Shown here piece after piece: positions 25,388 through 32,215 of a stretch of DNA of 35,095 nt (position 1 is its first letter; each line of letters starts with the position of its first letter). A program made the position numbers and the translations under genes. The stretch is taken from NCBI GenBank assembly GCA_016191335.1, contig JACPOW010000124.1:1-35095 (forward strand), read 5' to 3'. The stretch comes from Elusimicrobiota bacterium (lineage in GTDB: Bacteria > Elusimicrobiota > Elusimicrobia > UBA1565 > UBA9628). The notes under the pieces are model-generated. The model was not told the DNA's origin. It saw only the letters and a program-made list of their open reading frames with translations, and ran no database searches.

Positions 25388-26570
25388 AGATGGACTCCCC
25401 CGCCGCCTTTCCGGAGGCCCAGGCCCACTGGTAGTTGAAGCCGCCGAGCCAGCCGGTGACGTCGACGACCTCGCCGATGAAATAGAGGCCGGAGGCCTTG
25501 CGGGCCTCCAGGGTCTTCGACGAGAGCTCGGCGGTGTCGACGCCGCCGCGCGTGACCTCGGCCTTGCCGTAGCCGACGGTGCCGGCGGGGACGAAGCGCC
25601 AGTCCTGGAGCCTCTCGCAGAACGCGGCGATCTCCTTCTTCGGGTAGTTGCCCATGTCGAGCGCCTCGGGCAGGTACAGGTCGCAGAAGCGTTCGGCCAG
25701 GCGCTTGGGCACGAGCGCGGCCATCTGGTTCTTGATCTCGAGCCGGTTGCCCTTGCGCGAGGCGAACCACTCCATCAGCTCCTCGCGCGTCAGCGCGGGG
25801 ATGAAGTCGACGCGGACCTCGTCGCCCGGCTTCCAGTGCAGGGACGCCTGGAGCGCGACCGGGCCGCTGAAGCCGGCGTGGGTGAACAGGAGGTTCTCGC
25901 GGAAGGAGACGCCGTTGGTCGTCATCGTCGCGTCGAGGGCGATGCCGGAGAAGCCCTCGAGGCGGGCGCGGTCGGCGTCGGTGAAGACGAAGCCGTCGAG
26001 CGCGGGCGCGCGCGGGACGATCCTCAGGCCGAACTGCTTGGCGATGTCGTAGCCGACGGGGGTCGCGCCGAACTTCGGGAAGGAGAGGCCTCCGGTGGCG
26101 ACCACGAGCTTGGGCGCCGTGAAGACGCCCTGGTCGGTCGTGACGAGGAACCCGTCGTTCATCCGCTCGGCCTTGAGGATGTCCCGTTTCTGAAGGAGCT
26201 CGACGCCGGCCCGGACGCAGTCGCCGACGAACATGTCTATCAGCTGCTGCGCGGAGCCGTCGCAGAAGAGCTGGCCGTGCTTGCGCTCGTGGTAGGCGAT
26301 GCCGTGGGCCTCGACCAAAGCGACGAAGTCCTCGGGGGTGAAGCGCGAGAGCGCCGATTTGGCGAAGTGCTTGTTCTCGGAGACGAAGTTGTCCGCGCTC
26401 ACCTCGCGGTTGGTGAAGTTGCAGCGCCCGCCGCCGGAGATGATGAGCTTGCCGCCGGGCTTGGCCGCGTGGTCGAGGACGGCGACCTTGCGCCCGCGCT
26501 TGGCCGCGGTCAGCGCGCACATCAGGCCGGCGCCGCCGGAGCCGAGGATCAGCGCGTCGTAGGCGCTCAA
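25386..26570 (-). CDS. HI0933/BaiN-family NAD(P)/FAD-dependent oxidoreductase
   Basis: A 394-residue flavoprotein. The FAD dinucleotide fold is ALILGSGGAGLMCALTAA, followed by the family signature GGKLIISGGGRCNFTN, VVATGGLSFPKFGATPVGYD, and the closing LYFIGEVVDVTGWLGGFNYQ. Length matches the family. Members are uncharacterised oxidoreductases; BaiN acts on bile acids, but that substrate should not be assumed here. The start is the TTG at 26570, overlapping the upstream TGA as TTGA and directly preceding the FAD-binding strand; longer starts read out-of-frame shadow. It is second in an operon with the hydrolase, and its stop codon merges with repeat D. Confidence 0.93.
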   Translation of the reverse strand: MSAYDALILGSGGAGLMCALTAAKRGRKVAVLDHAAKPGGKLIISGGGRCNFTNREVSADNFVSENKHFAKSALSRFTPEDFVALVEAHGIAYHERKHGQLFCDGSAQQLIDMFVGDCVRAGVELLQKRDILKAERMNDGFLVTTDQGVFTAPKLVVATGGLSFPKFGATPVGYDIAKQFGLRIVPRAPALDGFVFTDADRARLEGFSGIALDATMTTNGVSFRENLLFTHAGFSGPVALQASLHWKPGDEVRVDFIPALTREELMEWFASRKGNRLEIKNQMAALVPKRLAERFCDLYLPEALDMGNYPKKEIAAFCERLQDWRFVPAGTVGYGKAEVTRGGVDTAELSSKTLEARKASGLYFIGEVVDVTGWLGGFNYQWAWASGKAAGESI

Positions 26571-27295
26571 GACTTGAGCCGTTCGTTCAGGTAGGAGGTC
26601 AGCTCCCCCCAGACGCGCGCGCGCTCCTCGGGCGCCATGTCCTTGAAGTGGAGGGTGAGGACCGAGTGCTTCGCGCCGGGGACGACGACCTCGCGGAAGC
26701 GCTCGCCGAAGCCGTCGCGCAGCGCGTCGAAGCGCGCGGCGCGGCACAGGGAGTCGCCCGCGAAGCGCATGCCGAGGACGGGGATGTCCTCGTCCTTGGA
26801 GCGCTTCACGGCGTTGTCCCACTCCGCCTCGGGGATGCCCATGGCCGACTCGTTATAGGAGGAAGAGGGCTGGCACAGGACCGGCGCGATCAGTTCCTTG
26901 TCCATCATCAGCGAGAGGGCGAAGCGCCCGGTGAAGCACATGCCGATGGCGGCCACGCCCTTGCCCCCGCGCTCGGCGAAGGCCTTGCGCGACAGCGCGC
27001 GCAGCCAGTCGGCGGCGGGGCTCTTGCCGTGCGTGCTCAGCACGCTGAACTCCTTCCACACGCAGGCCCACAGGACGGGCTTGACGCCGTAGTTCTTCAT
27101 CGGCTCGCCGAACAGCAGGGGCATGTAGACGGTGTAGCCCTCGACGGCGAGCTTGAGCCCGAGCTCGACGCACTCGGGGACCATGCCGGGCAGCTCGTGG
27201 ATGAGGACGACGGCGGGGCCCGAGCCGGCGCGGTAGACGGGCTTGGAGACGCCTCCGGCGGTGAAGTCGAAGCGCTCGTAGCCGGGAAGGTCCAT
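26567..27295 (-). CDS. dienelactone-hydrolase-family alpha/beta hydrolase
   Basis: A 242-residue alpha/beta hydrolase. VVLIHELPGM supplies the oxyanion-hole strand-turn, IGMCFTGRFAL is the nucleophile elbow with Cys (G-x-C-x-G, the dienelactone hydrolase form), the acid is probably the Asp of RFAGDSLC, and the base is the His in PGAKHSVLTLH. So the Cys-Asp-His triad looks complete. The substrate is unknown. The ATG at 27295 is preferred over longer starts because a TTGGCT-17-TATACT promoter ends 5 nt before it, making a leaderless mRNA likely. It overlaps the flavoprotein gene as TTGA, and the two may act in one pathway. Confidence 0.9.
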   Translation of the reverse strand: MDLPGYERFDFTAGGVSKPVYRAGSGPAVVLIHELPGMVPECVELGLKLAVEGYTVYMPLLFGEPMKNYGVKPVLWACVWKEFSVLSTHGKSPAADWLRALSRKAFAERGGKGVAAIGMCFTGRFALSLMMDKELIAPVLCQPSSSYNESAMGIPEAEWDNAVKRSKDEDIPVLGMRFAGDSLCRAARFDALRDGFGERFREVVVPGAKHSVLTLHFKDMAPEERARVWGELTSYLNERLKS

Positions 27296-27300
27296 GAGCC

Positions 27301-27329
27301 AGTATACAACTGACGGCGGCGGGAGCCAA
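27301..27329 (-). promoter_or_regulatory. promoter of the hydrolase/flavoprotein operon
   Basis: -35 TTGGCT (27324-27329), 17-nt spacer, -10 TATACT (27301-27306), 5 nt before the ATG at 27295. An 18-bp perfect palindrome overlaps the -35 by one base. Confidence 0.7.
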
Positions 27330-27346
27330 CTGTTTCCGGAAACAGT
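27329..27346. promoter_or_regulatory. 18-bp perfect palindrome, candidate operator
   Basis: ACTGTTTCCGGAAACAGT is a perfect dyad without spacer, between the divergent hydrolase and alaS genes, next to the hydrolase -35 box and 16-17 nt before the weak alaS -35 region. The size and symmetry suit a dimeric repressor such as TetR type. No regulator gene of that kind lies in the window. Confidence 0.55.
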
Positions 27347-27361
27347 CCGACAAGACGCTCG

Positions 27362-27391
27362 TTCTAACCCCGAGGCGCGAAAAGCTATAAT
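27362..27391 (+). promoter_or_regulatory. candidate promoter of alaS
   Basis: A consensus -10 TATAAT (27386-27391) with a poor -35 (TTCTAA, 27362-27367; 18-nt spacing). The -10 ends 10 nt before the ATG at 27402, giving a leader of only a few bases. Confidence 0.5.
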
Positions 27392-27401
27392 CATTCCCCC
27401 C

Positions 27402-29993
27402 ATGAAGACCAGCTCCCAGCTCCGCTCCGGCTATCTCGATTTCTTCGTCAAGAACGGCCACACCCTCAAGGCCTCGGCGCCGATCGTCCCCCAAGGGGAC
27501 GCGACGCTCATGTTCAACTCCGCCGGCATGGTGCCGTTCAAGCCGTACTTCCTCCAGCTCAAGACCGACCTGAGCCGCGCGACCTCGTCGCAGAAGTGCT
27601 TCCGGACGACCGACATCGAGCGCGTCGGCACGACCTTGCGGCACATGACGTTCTTCGAGATGCTGGGTAATTTTTCTTTCGGAGATTACTTCAAGAAGGA
27701 AGCCGTGTTCTGGGCGTGGGAGTACCTGACGAAGGACGTCGGCCTGGACCCCAAGCGCCTCTACCCCACCGTCTTCAAGGAAGACGACGAGGCCGTCGAG
27801 CTGTGGAAAAAGGTCGGCGCGCCGAACGCCGCCGTGCGCCTGGGCGAGGACACCAACTTCTGGAACATGGGGCCGACCGGGCCGTGCGGGCCCTGCTCCG
27901 AGATCTACTACGACCTCGGCCCGGAGTTCGCCACGGGCAAGGACGACGTCGTCGGCGGGGACGGCGACCGCTACATCGAGATCTGGAACCTCGTGTTCAC
28001 CGGCTTCGACCGCCAGCCCGACGGGAGCCTCAAGCCGCTGGCGCGGCCCTGCATCGACACCGGCATGGGCCTCGAGCGCCTCGCGTTCTGCGCCCAGGGC
28101 ACCAAGTCACCCTTCCACACCGACCTGTTCGCGCCGATCGTGGAGAAGGCCGCCAAGGTCGTCGGCGCCGACCCCAAGGACCCCAAGCACGCGCTGGGCT
28201 TCCGGGTGATCGCCGACCACGCGCGCGCGGCGACCATGCTGATGAGCGAGGGCATCATCCCCTCGAACGTCGAGCGCGGCTACGTCCTGCGCCGCCTCGT
28301 GCGCCGCGCGGCGCGCTACGGCCAGCTGATGGGCTACGACAAGCCCTTCCTGCACGAGCTGGTGCCGGCCGCCATCGAGATCTTCGCGCCCGGCTACCCC
28401 GAGCTGCGCGCCGCCTCCGAGCAGGTGCAGGCCGTGATGAAGACCGAGGAGGCCAAGTTCCTCGAGACGCTCCACGCCGGCGAGGCCGAGCTCGCCAAGG
28501 CGCTGCAGAAGTCCGGCAAGAACCTGTCGGGCGAGGCCGCGTTCCGGCTGTACGAGACCTTCGGCTTCCCCCTCGAGCTGACCAAGGAGATCTGCGCGTC
28601 GCAGGGCGTCGCCGTCGACGAGCCGGGCTTCAAGGCCGCATCCGAGAAGGCCTCCGAGATCGCGCGCGCGTCCTGGAAGGGCTCCGGCGAGAACGACCTG
28701 GCCGCCATCGCCGCCAACGCCCCGCGCACCGAGTTCGTCGGCTACACGGCGCAGGAGTGCAAGGCGACGGTGGTCGCCTCCACGCCCGGGCTCGTCGTGC
28801 TCGACCGCACGCCGTTCTACGCCGAGGGCGGCGGGCAGGTCGGCGACACCGGCGACCTGATCGCGGCCGACGGCTCGCGCGTGCTCGCGCGCGTGGCCGA
28901 CACGCAGAAGCACGGCGGCGTGTTCGTGCACCTCGTCGAGATGGGCGCGCGCATCCTCGTAGGCACCGAGGTCCGCGCCAAGGTGGACGCCGAGCGCCGC
29001 GCGCGCATCAAGCCCCACCACACCGCGACCCACCTGATGAACGAGGCGCTCAAGCGCGTGCTGGGCGGGAGCATCCGCCAGGCCGGCTCCTACGTCGGCC
29101 CCGACAAGCTCCGCTTCGACTTCACGCACCCGAAGGCGATCACGCCCGACGAGATCAAGAGGATCGAGGACATCGTCAACGCCGAGATCAAGGCCGCGCA
29201 TCCCGTCGTGGCGCAGTGCCATCCCGTCGCCAAGGTCGCCGAGTTCGGCGCGACCACGCTCCTGGGAGAGGACTACGGCGCCGAGCCCCGCTTCCTGCTC
29301 ATCGGCCCCAAGGCCTGGGCGGAGCCGAAGAACCGCTTCAGCCTCGAGCTGTGCGGCGGCGTGCACGTGGACAACACCGCGGAGATCGTCGCCTTCAAGA
29401 TCGTCAAGGAGTCGTCGGCGTCCTCCGGCGTGCGCCGCATCGAGGCGCTCGCGGGCAAGGCCGTCGAGGAATACGCCGCGGCCCAGCACGCGGCCAAGGC
29501 GAAGGCGCAGGCCGAGCAGCTCGCGCGCCAGGACGAGCTGATCGCCGCCATCGAGGCGCTCGGCGGCAAGGCTCCGGCCAGGATCGAGAGCCTCAAGCAG
29601 CTGGAGGGCCAGCTCGCCCAGCTCAAGGCCAGCAGGCTCGCGGCGCAGGCCGAAGCGGGCAAGACCGTCGTCGAGGTCAAGGGCGTGAAGCTGTGCGTGC
29701 AGCGCCTGGTCGGCGCGGACCCCAAGTCCCTGCGCGGGCTGTCCGACAAGATCAAGGCCGAGGTCGGCTCCGGCCTCGTGTTCCTCGCCGCGCCCGGCGA
29801 GGGCAAGCTCTCGTTCGTGCTCGCGGCCACGCCGGACATGGCGGGCAAAGGCGTGGACGCGGCGAAGATCGCCAAGGCCTTCGCCGCCGCGCACGGCGGC
29901 TCGGCGGGCGGCCGCGCGGACTTCGTGCAGGGCGGGGCCGCGGACGGGGACTGGGACGCGGCGGTGGCGAGCCTGACGGCCCTCATCGGATAG
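27402..29993 (+). CDS. alaS: alanyl-tRNA synthetase
   Basis: An 863-residue AlaRS (E. coli has 876). The class II catalytic domain includes FLDFF-type motif 1 near the start, RTTDIERVGTTLRHMTFFEM with GNFSFGDYFK, and GPCGPCSEIYYD. The editing domain carries HHTATHLMNEAL (HxxxH at 540-544) and CGGVHVDNT (Cys651, His655), which form the zinc/editing site that removes Ser and Gly from tRNA-Ala. The C-terminal DHHA1-type C-Ala domain ends at GGSAGGRADFVQGGAADG. The ATG at 27402 begins MKTSSQLRSGYLDFF; an in-frame TTG-type extension to 27294 would read across the opposite promoter. A small conserved gene follows after 13 nt. Confidence 0.98.
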   Translation: MKTSSQLRSGYLDFFVKNGHTLKASAPIVPQGDATLMFNSAGMVPFKPYFLQLKTDLSRATSSQKCFRTTDIERVGTTLRHMTFFEMLGNFSFGDYFKKEAVFWAWEYLTKDVGLDPKRLYPTVFKEDDEAVELWKKVGAPNAAVRLGEDTNFWNMGPTGPCGPCSEIYYDLGPEFATGKDDVVGGDGDRYIEIWNLVFTGFDRQPDGSLKPLARPCIDTGMGLERLAFCAQGTKSPFHTDLFAPIVEKAAKVVGADPKDPKHALGFRVIADHARAATMLMSEGIIPSNVERGYVLRRLVRRAARYGQLMGYDKPFLHELVPAAIEIFAPGYPELRAASEQVQAVMKTEEAKFLETLHAGEAELAKALQKSGKNLSGEAAFRLYETFGFPLELTKEICASQGVAVDEPGFKAASEKASEIARASWKGSGENDLAAIAANAPRTEFVGYTAQECKATVVASTPGLVVLDRTPFYAEGGGQVGDTGDLIAADGSRVLARVADTQKHGGVFVHLVEMGARILVGTEVRAKVDAERRARIKPHHTATHLMNEALKRVLGGSIRQAGSYVGPDKLRFDFTHPKAITPDEIKRIEDIVNAEIKAAHPVVAQCHPVAKVAEFGATTLLGEDYGAEPRFLLIGPKAWAEPKNRFSLELCGGVHVDNTAEIVAFKIVKESSASSGVRRIEALAGKAVEEYAAAQHAAKAKAQAEQLARQDELIAAIEALGGKAPARIESLKQLEGQLAQLKASRLAAQAEAGKTVVEVKGVKLCVQRLVGADPKSLRGLSDKIKAEVGSGLVFLAAPGEGKLSFVLAATPDMAGKGVDAAKIAKAFAAAHGGSAGGRADFVQGGAADGDWDAAVASLTALIG

Positions 29994-30006
29994 GACAGGA
30001 GACGAC

Positions 30007-30267
30007 ATGACGATTTCGAAGGAGCTCGCGGCGCAGATCGACGAGGCGTTCGACTTCCGGGGGCACGTGACGGTGACCTTCGCCGACGGCAAGACGGTCG
30101 AGGGCTTCCTGTTCAACCGGGAGCTGGCCCCGTTCAAGGGCGAGGCCTACATCGAGATGATCCCGAAGGACTCCGACCAGCGCCTGGGCTTCCCCGCCGC
30201 CTCGGTCAGGTCCGTCGCGCTGACCGGCAAGGACTTCGCCTCGCCGTTCGTGCCGCCGCAGAAGTAG
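30007..30267 (+). CDS. small conserved protein, LSm/SH3-like beta barrel
   Basis: An 86-residue protein with pattern FDFRGHVTVTFADGKTVEGF-LFNRE, then YIEMIPKDSDQRLGF and VRSVALTGKD. The alternating hydrophobic strands and the VTV-x-ADGKTVEGF turn look like an Sm-like or SH3-type barrel, and I recall similar unnamed proteins in other phyla. AGGAG ends 5 nt before the ATG, and the gene follows alaS by 13 nt, so it is probably co-transcribed. Function unknown; an RNA-binding or regulatory role is only a guess from fold. Its TAG forms a 14-bp palindrome with the opposite gene's stop. Confidence 0.8.
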   Translation: MTISKELAAQIDEAFDFRGHVTVTFADGKTVEGFLFNRELAPFKGEAYIEMIPKDSDQRLGFPAASVRSVALTGKDFASPFVPPQK

Positions 30268-30275
30268 CCGGCCGG

Positions 30276-30773
30276 CTACCGGATGACCCAGTCGCCCTTG
30301 TAGTTGTTGCGGCTGGCGGGCCACAAAGTGCAGCCGCCGTAGGTGATGATGTGGTATTCCTCGGCGATGCCGGGGACCGTGCTCGCCGGATGGATCGCGT
30401 CCGGGCCGGTCCACGCGCACACGCCCCTGCGACGGAGTTCCTTGGCCAGCTCGTCGAAGAACAGCGACGCCGACGCGTGGCACTCCCCGATGAGCTTGTC
30501 CCCGTTGAAGCGGTGGGGATACGCCTTCTGCGTGGCCTCGGCCGCCGCCTGGACCTCGGCGAGGCGCGTGGGCCCCTGCCGCTGCTTGGACGGGACCCAG
30601 TTGTCGGGGTTCCCGGGGCACGAGAGCCTCGGCTCGGGCTGAGCGGGCGCCGCCGCCGGCGCGGCGGAAGGCTTGTCGTTCGGCCCGCAGCCCTCGAGGG
30701 TGCGCTCGTCGCAGCCGACGGCCGCGAACGCGCCCAGGCTCACCGCCAGAAGCGGGCCGATGCGGATCCGCAT
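30276..30773 (-). CDS. small lipoprotein of unknown function
   Basis: A 165-residue protein. The signal peptide MRIRIGPLLAVSLGAFAAVG is followed by Cys in a lipobox-like AVGC. After an Ala/Pro linker the mature part contains six further cysteines (e.g. CGPND, SCPGNPDNW, GECHASA, GVCAW, GGCTLW), consistent with disulfides in the periplasm. I recognise no family. His and Cys pairs (CHAS, EYHIITYGGC) hint at NlpC/P60- or transglutaminase-like catalysis, but the full motif is not clear. It starts 4 nt after the preceding gene, so it is in one operon with it. Confidence 0.7.
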   Translation of the reverse strand: MRIRIGPLLAVSLGAFAAVGCDERTLEGCGPNDKPSAAPAAAPAQPEPRLSCPGNPDNWVPSKQRQGPTRLAEVQAAAEATQKAYPHRFNGDKLIGECHASASLFFDELAKELRRRGVCAWTGPDAIHPASTVPGIAEEYHIITYGGCTLWPASRNNYKGDWVIR

Positions 30774-30777
30774 CGGT

Positions 30778-31398
30778 TCAGCGGACGTTCCGCGAGGTCT
30801 CCGAGGCGGCCAGCGCGCCGCGGGAGAGGCGCGAGCCGACGCCGGGACGGGCCGCCGCCTCGGTGTTCGCGCGCGCGGCGGAACCCGACGCCGCCGCCGC
30901 CGCGACCGCCGGCGAGTCGTCGTGCGCGGCCGGGCCGAGCGTCATCGTCGCGGTGGTGGTCTGATCGCCTTTGCCGTACACGGTGAAGTTCCTCAGCTCG
31001 CCTTTGATGCCTCTCTTCCAGGTCTTGCCGGACTTCGGGTCGGCGGGCGTGTCCGTGAACGCGGCCGAGGGACGGGAGGCGGCCGACTCCGGGGCCTCGT
31101 ACACCGCCGCGACCTCGGTCACCGGGGGCGCGTCGTCGAAAACGGCGAGCATGCGGTCCTCGTGGACCTTCTCCGCGACGACCTGGGTGGGCACCTTGAT
31201 CACGCGGGTCGCGTTCGGGGACTCGATCCCTTCCTGCGAGGTCGCCTGATAATGGCGCAGCGTGTTCCACAGGGAGCCGCCCCCGGTCATGTCCACGAAG
31301 AGCGCGGCGTAGATGCCGACCGCGACGAGGGCGTAGCCCGCGGCGGTCTCGACGGCCTCCGAGACGACGGTGAGCACCGACTTCACTTTGGCGGTCAT
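30778..31398 (-). CDS. single-pass membrane protein of unknown function
   Basis: A 206-residue protein: N-terminal region with one hydrophobic helix (AAGYALVAVGIYAALFV, about 20-36), then a soluble, compositionally biased part. KVPTQVVAEKVHEDRMLAVF and the segment GKTWKRGIKGELRNFTVYGK are the most ordered-looking stretches; the C-terminus is Ala/Ser-rich and probably disordered. No family recognised. The promoter TTGCGG-17-TATACT ends 6 nt before the ATG, so the mRNA may be leaderless. The lipoprotein gene follows 4 nt after the stop. Confidence 0.65.
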   Translation of the reverse strand: MTAKVKSVLTVVSEAVETAAGYALVAVGIYAALFVDMTGGGSLWNTLRHYQATSQEGIESPNATRVIKVPTQVVAEKVHEDRMLAVFDDAPPVTEVAAVYEAPESAASRPSAAFTDTPADPKSGKTWKRGIKGELRNFTVYGKGDQTTTATMTLGPAAHDDSPAVAAAAASGSAARANTEAAARPGVGSRLSRGALAASETSRNVR

Positions 31399-31404
31399 GC
31401 GTTC

Positions 31405-31433
31405 AGTATAAGCCCGCGGGCGCCGATCCGCAA
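31405..31433 (-). promoter_or_regulatory. promoter of the membrane protein/lipoprotein operon
   Basis: -35 TTGCGG (31428-31433), 17-nt spacer, -10 TATACT (31405-31410), ending 6 nt before the ATG at 31398. The sequence before the -10 (CCGCGGGCTTATACT) closely resembles that of the ankyrin gene (CCGCGGTCTTATACT). Confidence 0.65.
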
Positions 31434-31507
31434 GGGGTCTTTGCCGACTTTTTACCGCTAAACAAAGGGTTTTCCGTTGCCGTCCTTTTACCCTCCCGTA
31501 ACAACGC

Positions 31508-32158
31508 TCAGCGCGAGCGCAGGCGCCGCGCGAGGTCGTCGTAGCCGTTCTTCGCGGCCAGGTCCGACGCCGTCTGGCCGTCGGGGCCGCGGGCCGTGAT
31601 CGACGCGCCCCGGGAGAGCAGCAGGGCCACCGTCTGCTCGTGGCCCTTCTTCGCGGCGAGCATCAGCGGGGTGCGCCCGTCGGGATCGCGCGCCTCGAGC
31701 GACGCGCCGCGGTCGAGGAGGAGGGCGGCCATGTCGGTCTGCCCCTTGAAGCAGGCCCACATCAGGGCGTTCCAGCCGATGTCGTCGACGGCGCCGATGT
31801 TGGCCCCGGCGTCGAGCAGGGCGCCGACGCCGTTGCGGCTGCCCCAGCGCGCCGCGACGAGCAAGGCGGTGAGCCCCTTGCGGTCGCGGACCTCGAGGCG
31901 GCTGCCGCGCGCGACCAGGACCCGGACGAGGTCCGCGTGGTCGCGCACCGCGGCCCACATCAGGGGCGTCCACGCGTCGCCGGGGTTGCGCGCCTCGATG
32001 TCCACGCCGGCGTCGAGGTAGCGAGTCACCGCCTTCATGTCGCCGTTGCGGGCGGCGCGCAGGAGGCGTCCCTCGCGCGCGGCGGGGGTGTCGGCCTCGC
32101 CGCCGCAGGCGGCGCCGAAGGCCAGGACCAGGCACAGGACGGACGTGCGCGGACGCAT
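31508..32158 (-). CDS. ankyrin-repeat lipoprotein
   Basis: A 216-residue exported protein. The signal peptide MRPRTSVLCLVLAFGAAC has a lipobox-like Cys at its end (GAAC, an imperfect match), then five to six ankyrin repeats of ~33 residues (e.g. GDAWTPLMWAAVRDHADLV, GLTALLVAARWGSRNGVGAL, GRTPLMLAAKKGHEQTVALL). Ankyrin repeats mediate protein binding; the partner is unknown. Two in-frame ATGs exist (32164 and 32158); the -10 ends 7 nt before the second, which makes 32158 the better, leaderless start. Confidence 0.88.
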   Translation of the reverse strand: MRPRTSVLCLVLAFGAACGGEADTPAAREGRLLRAARNGDMKAVTRYLDAGVDIEARNPGDAWTPLMWAAVRDHADLVRVLVARGSRLEVRDRKGLTALLVAARWGSRNGVGALLDAGANIGAVDDIGWNALMWACFKGQTDMAALLLDRGASLEARDPDGRTPLMLAAKKGHEQTVALLLSRGASITARGPDGQTASDLAAKNGYDDLARRLRSR

Positions 32159-32165
32159 GGTCATT

Positions 32166-32193
32166 AGTATAAGACCGCGGGGCGGAAGTTCAA
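32166..32193 (-). promoter_or_regulatory. promoter of the ankyrin-repeat gene
   Basis: -35 TTGAAC (32188-32193), 16-nt spacer, -10 TATACT (32166-32171). The predicted transcription start falls on the ATG at 32158. Confidence 0.65.
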
Positions 32194-32215
32194 TGTCGAA
32201 ACGGTTACAGGCGCC

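Noticed and set aside
26571-26822. N-terminal extension of the flavoprotein to 26822
   Set aside because: It gives an Arg-rich shadow of the hydrolase gene; the FAD-binding strand begins right after the TTG at 26570.
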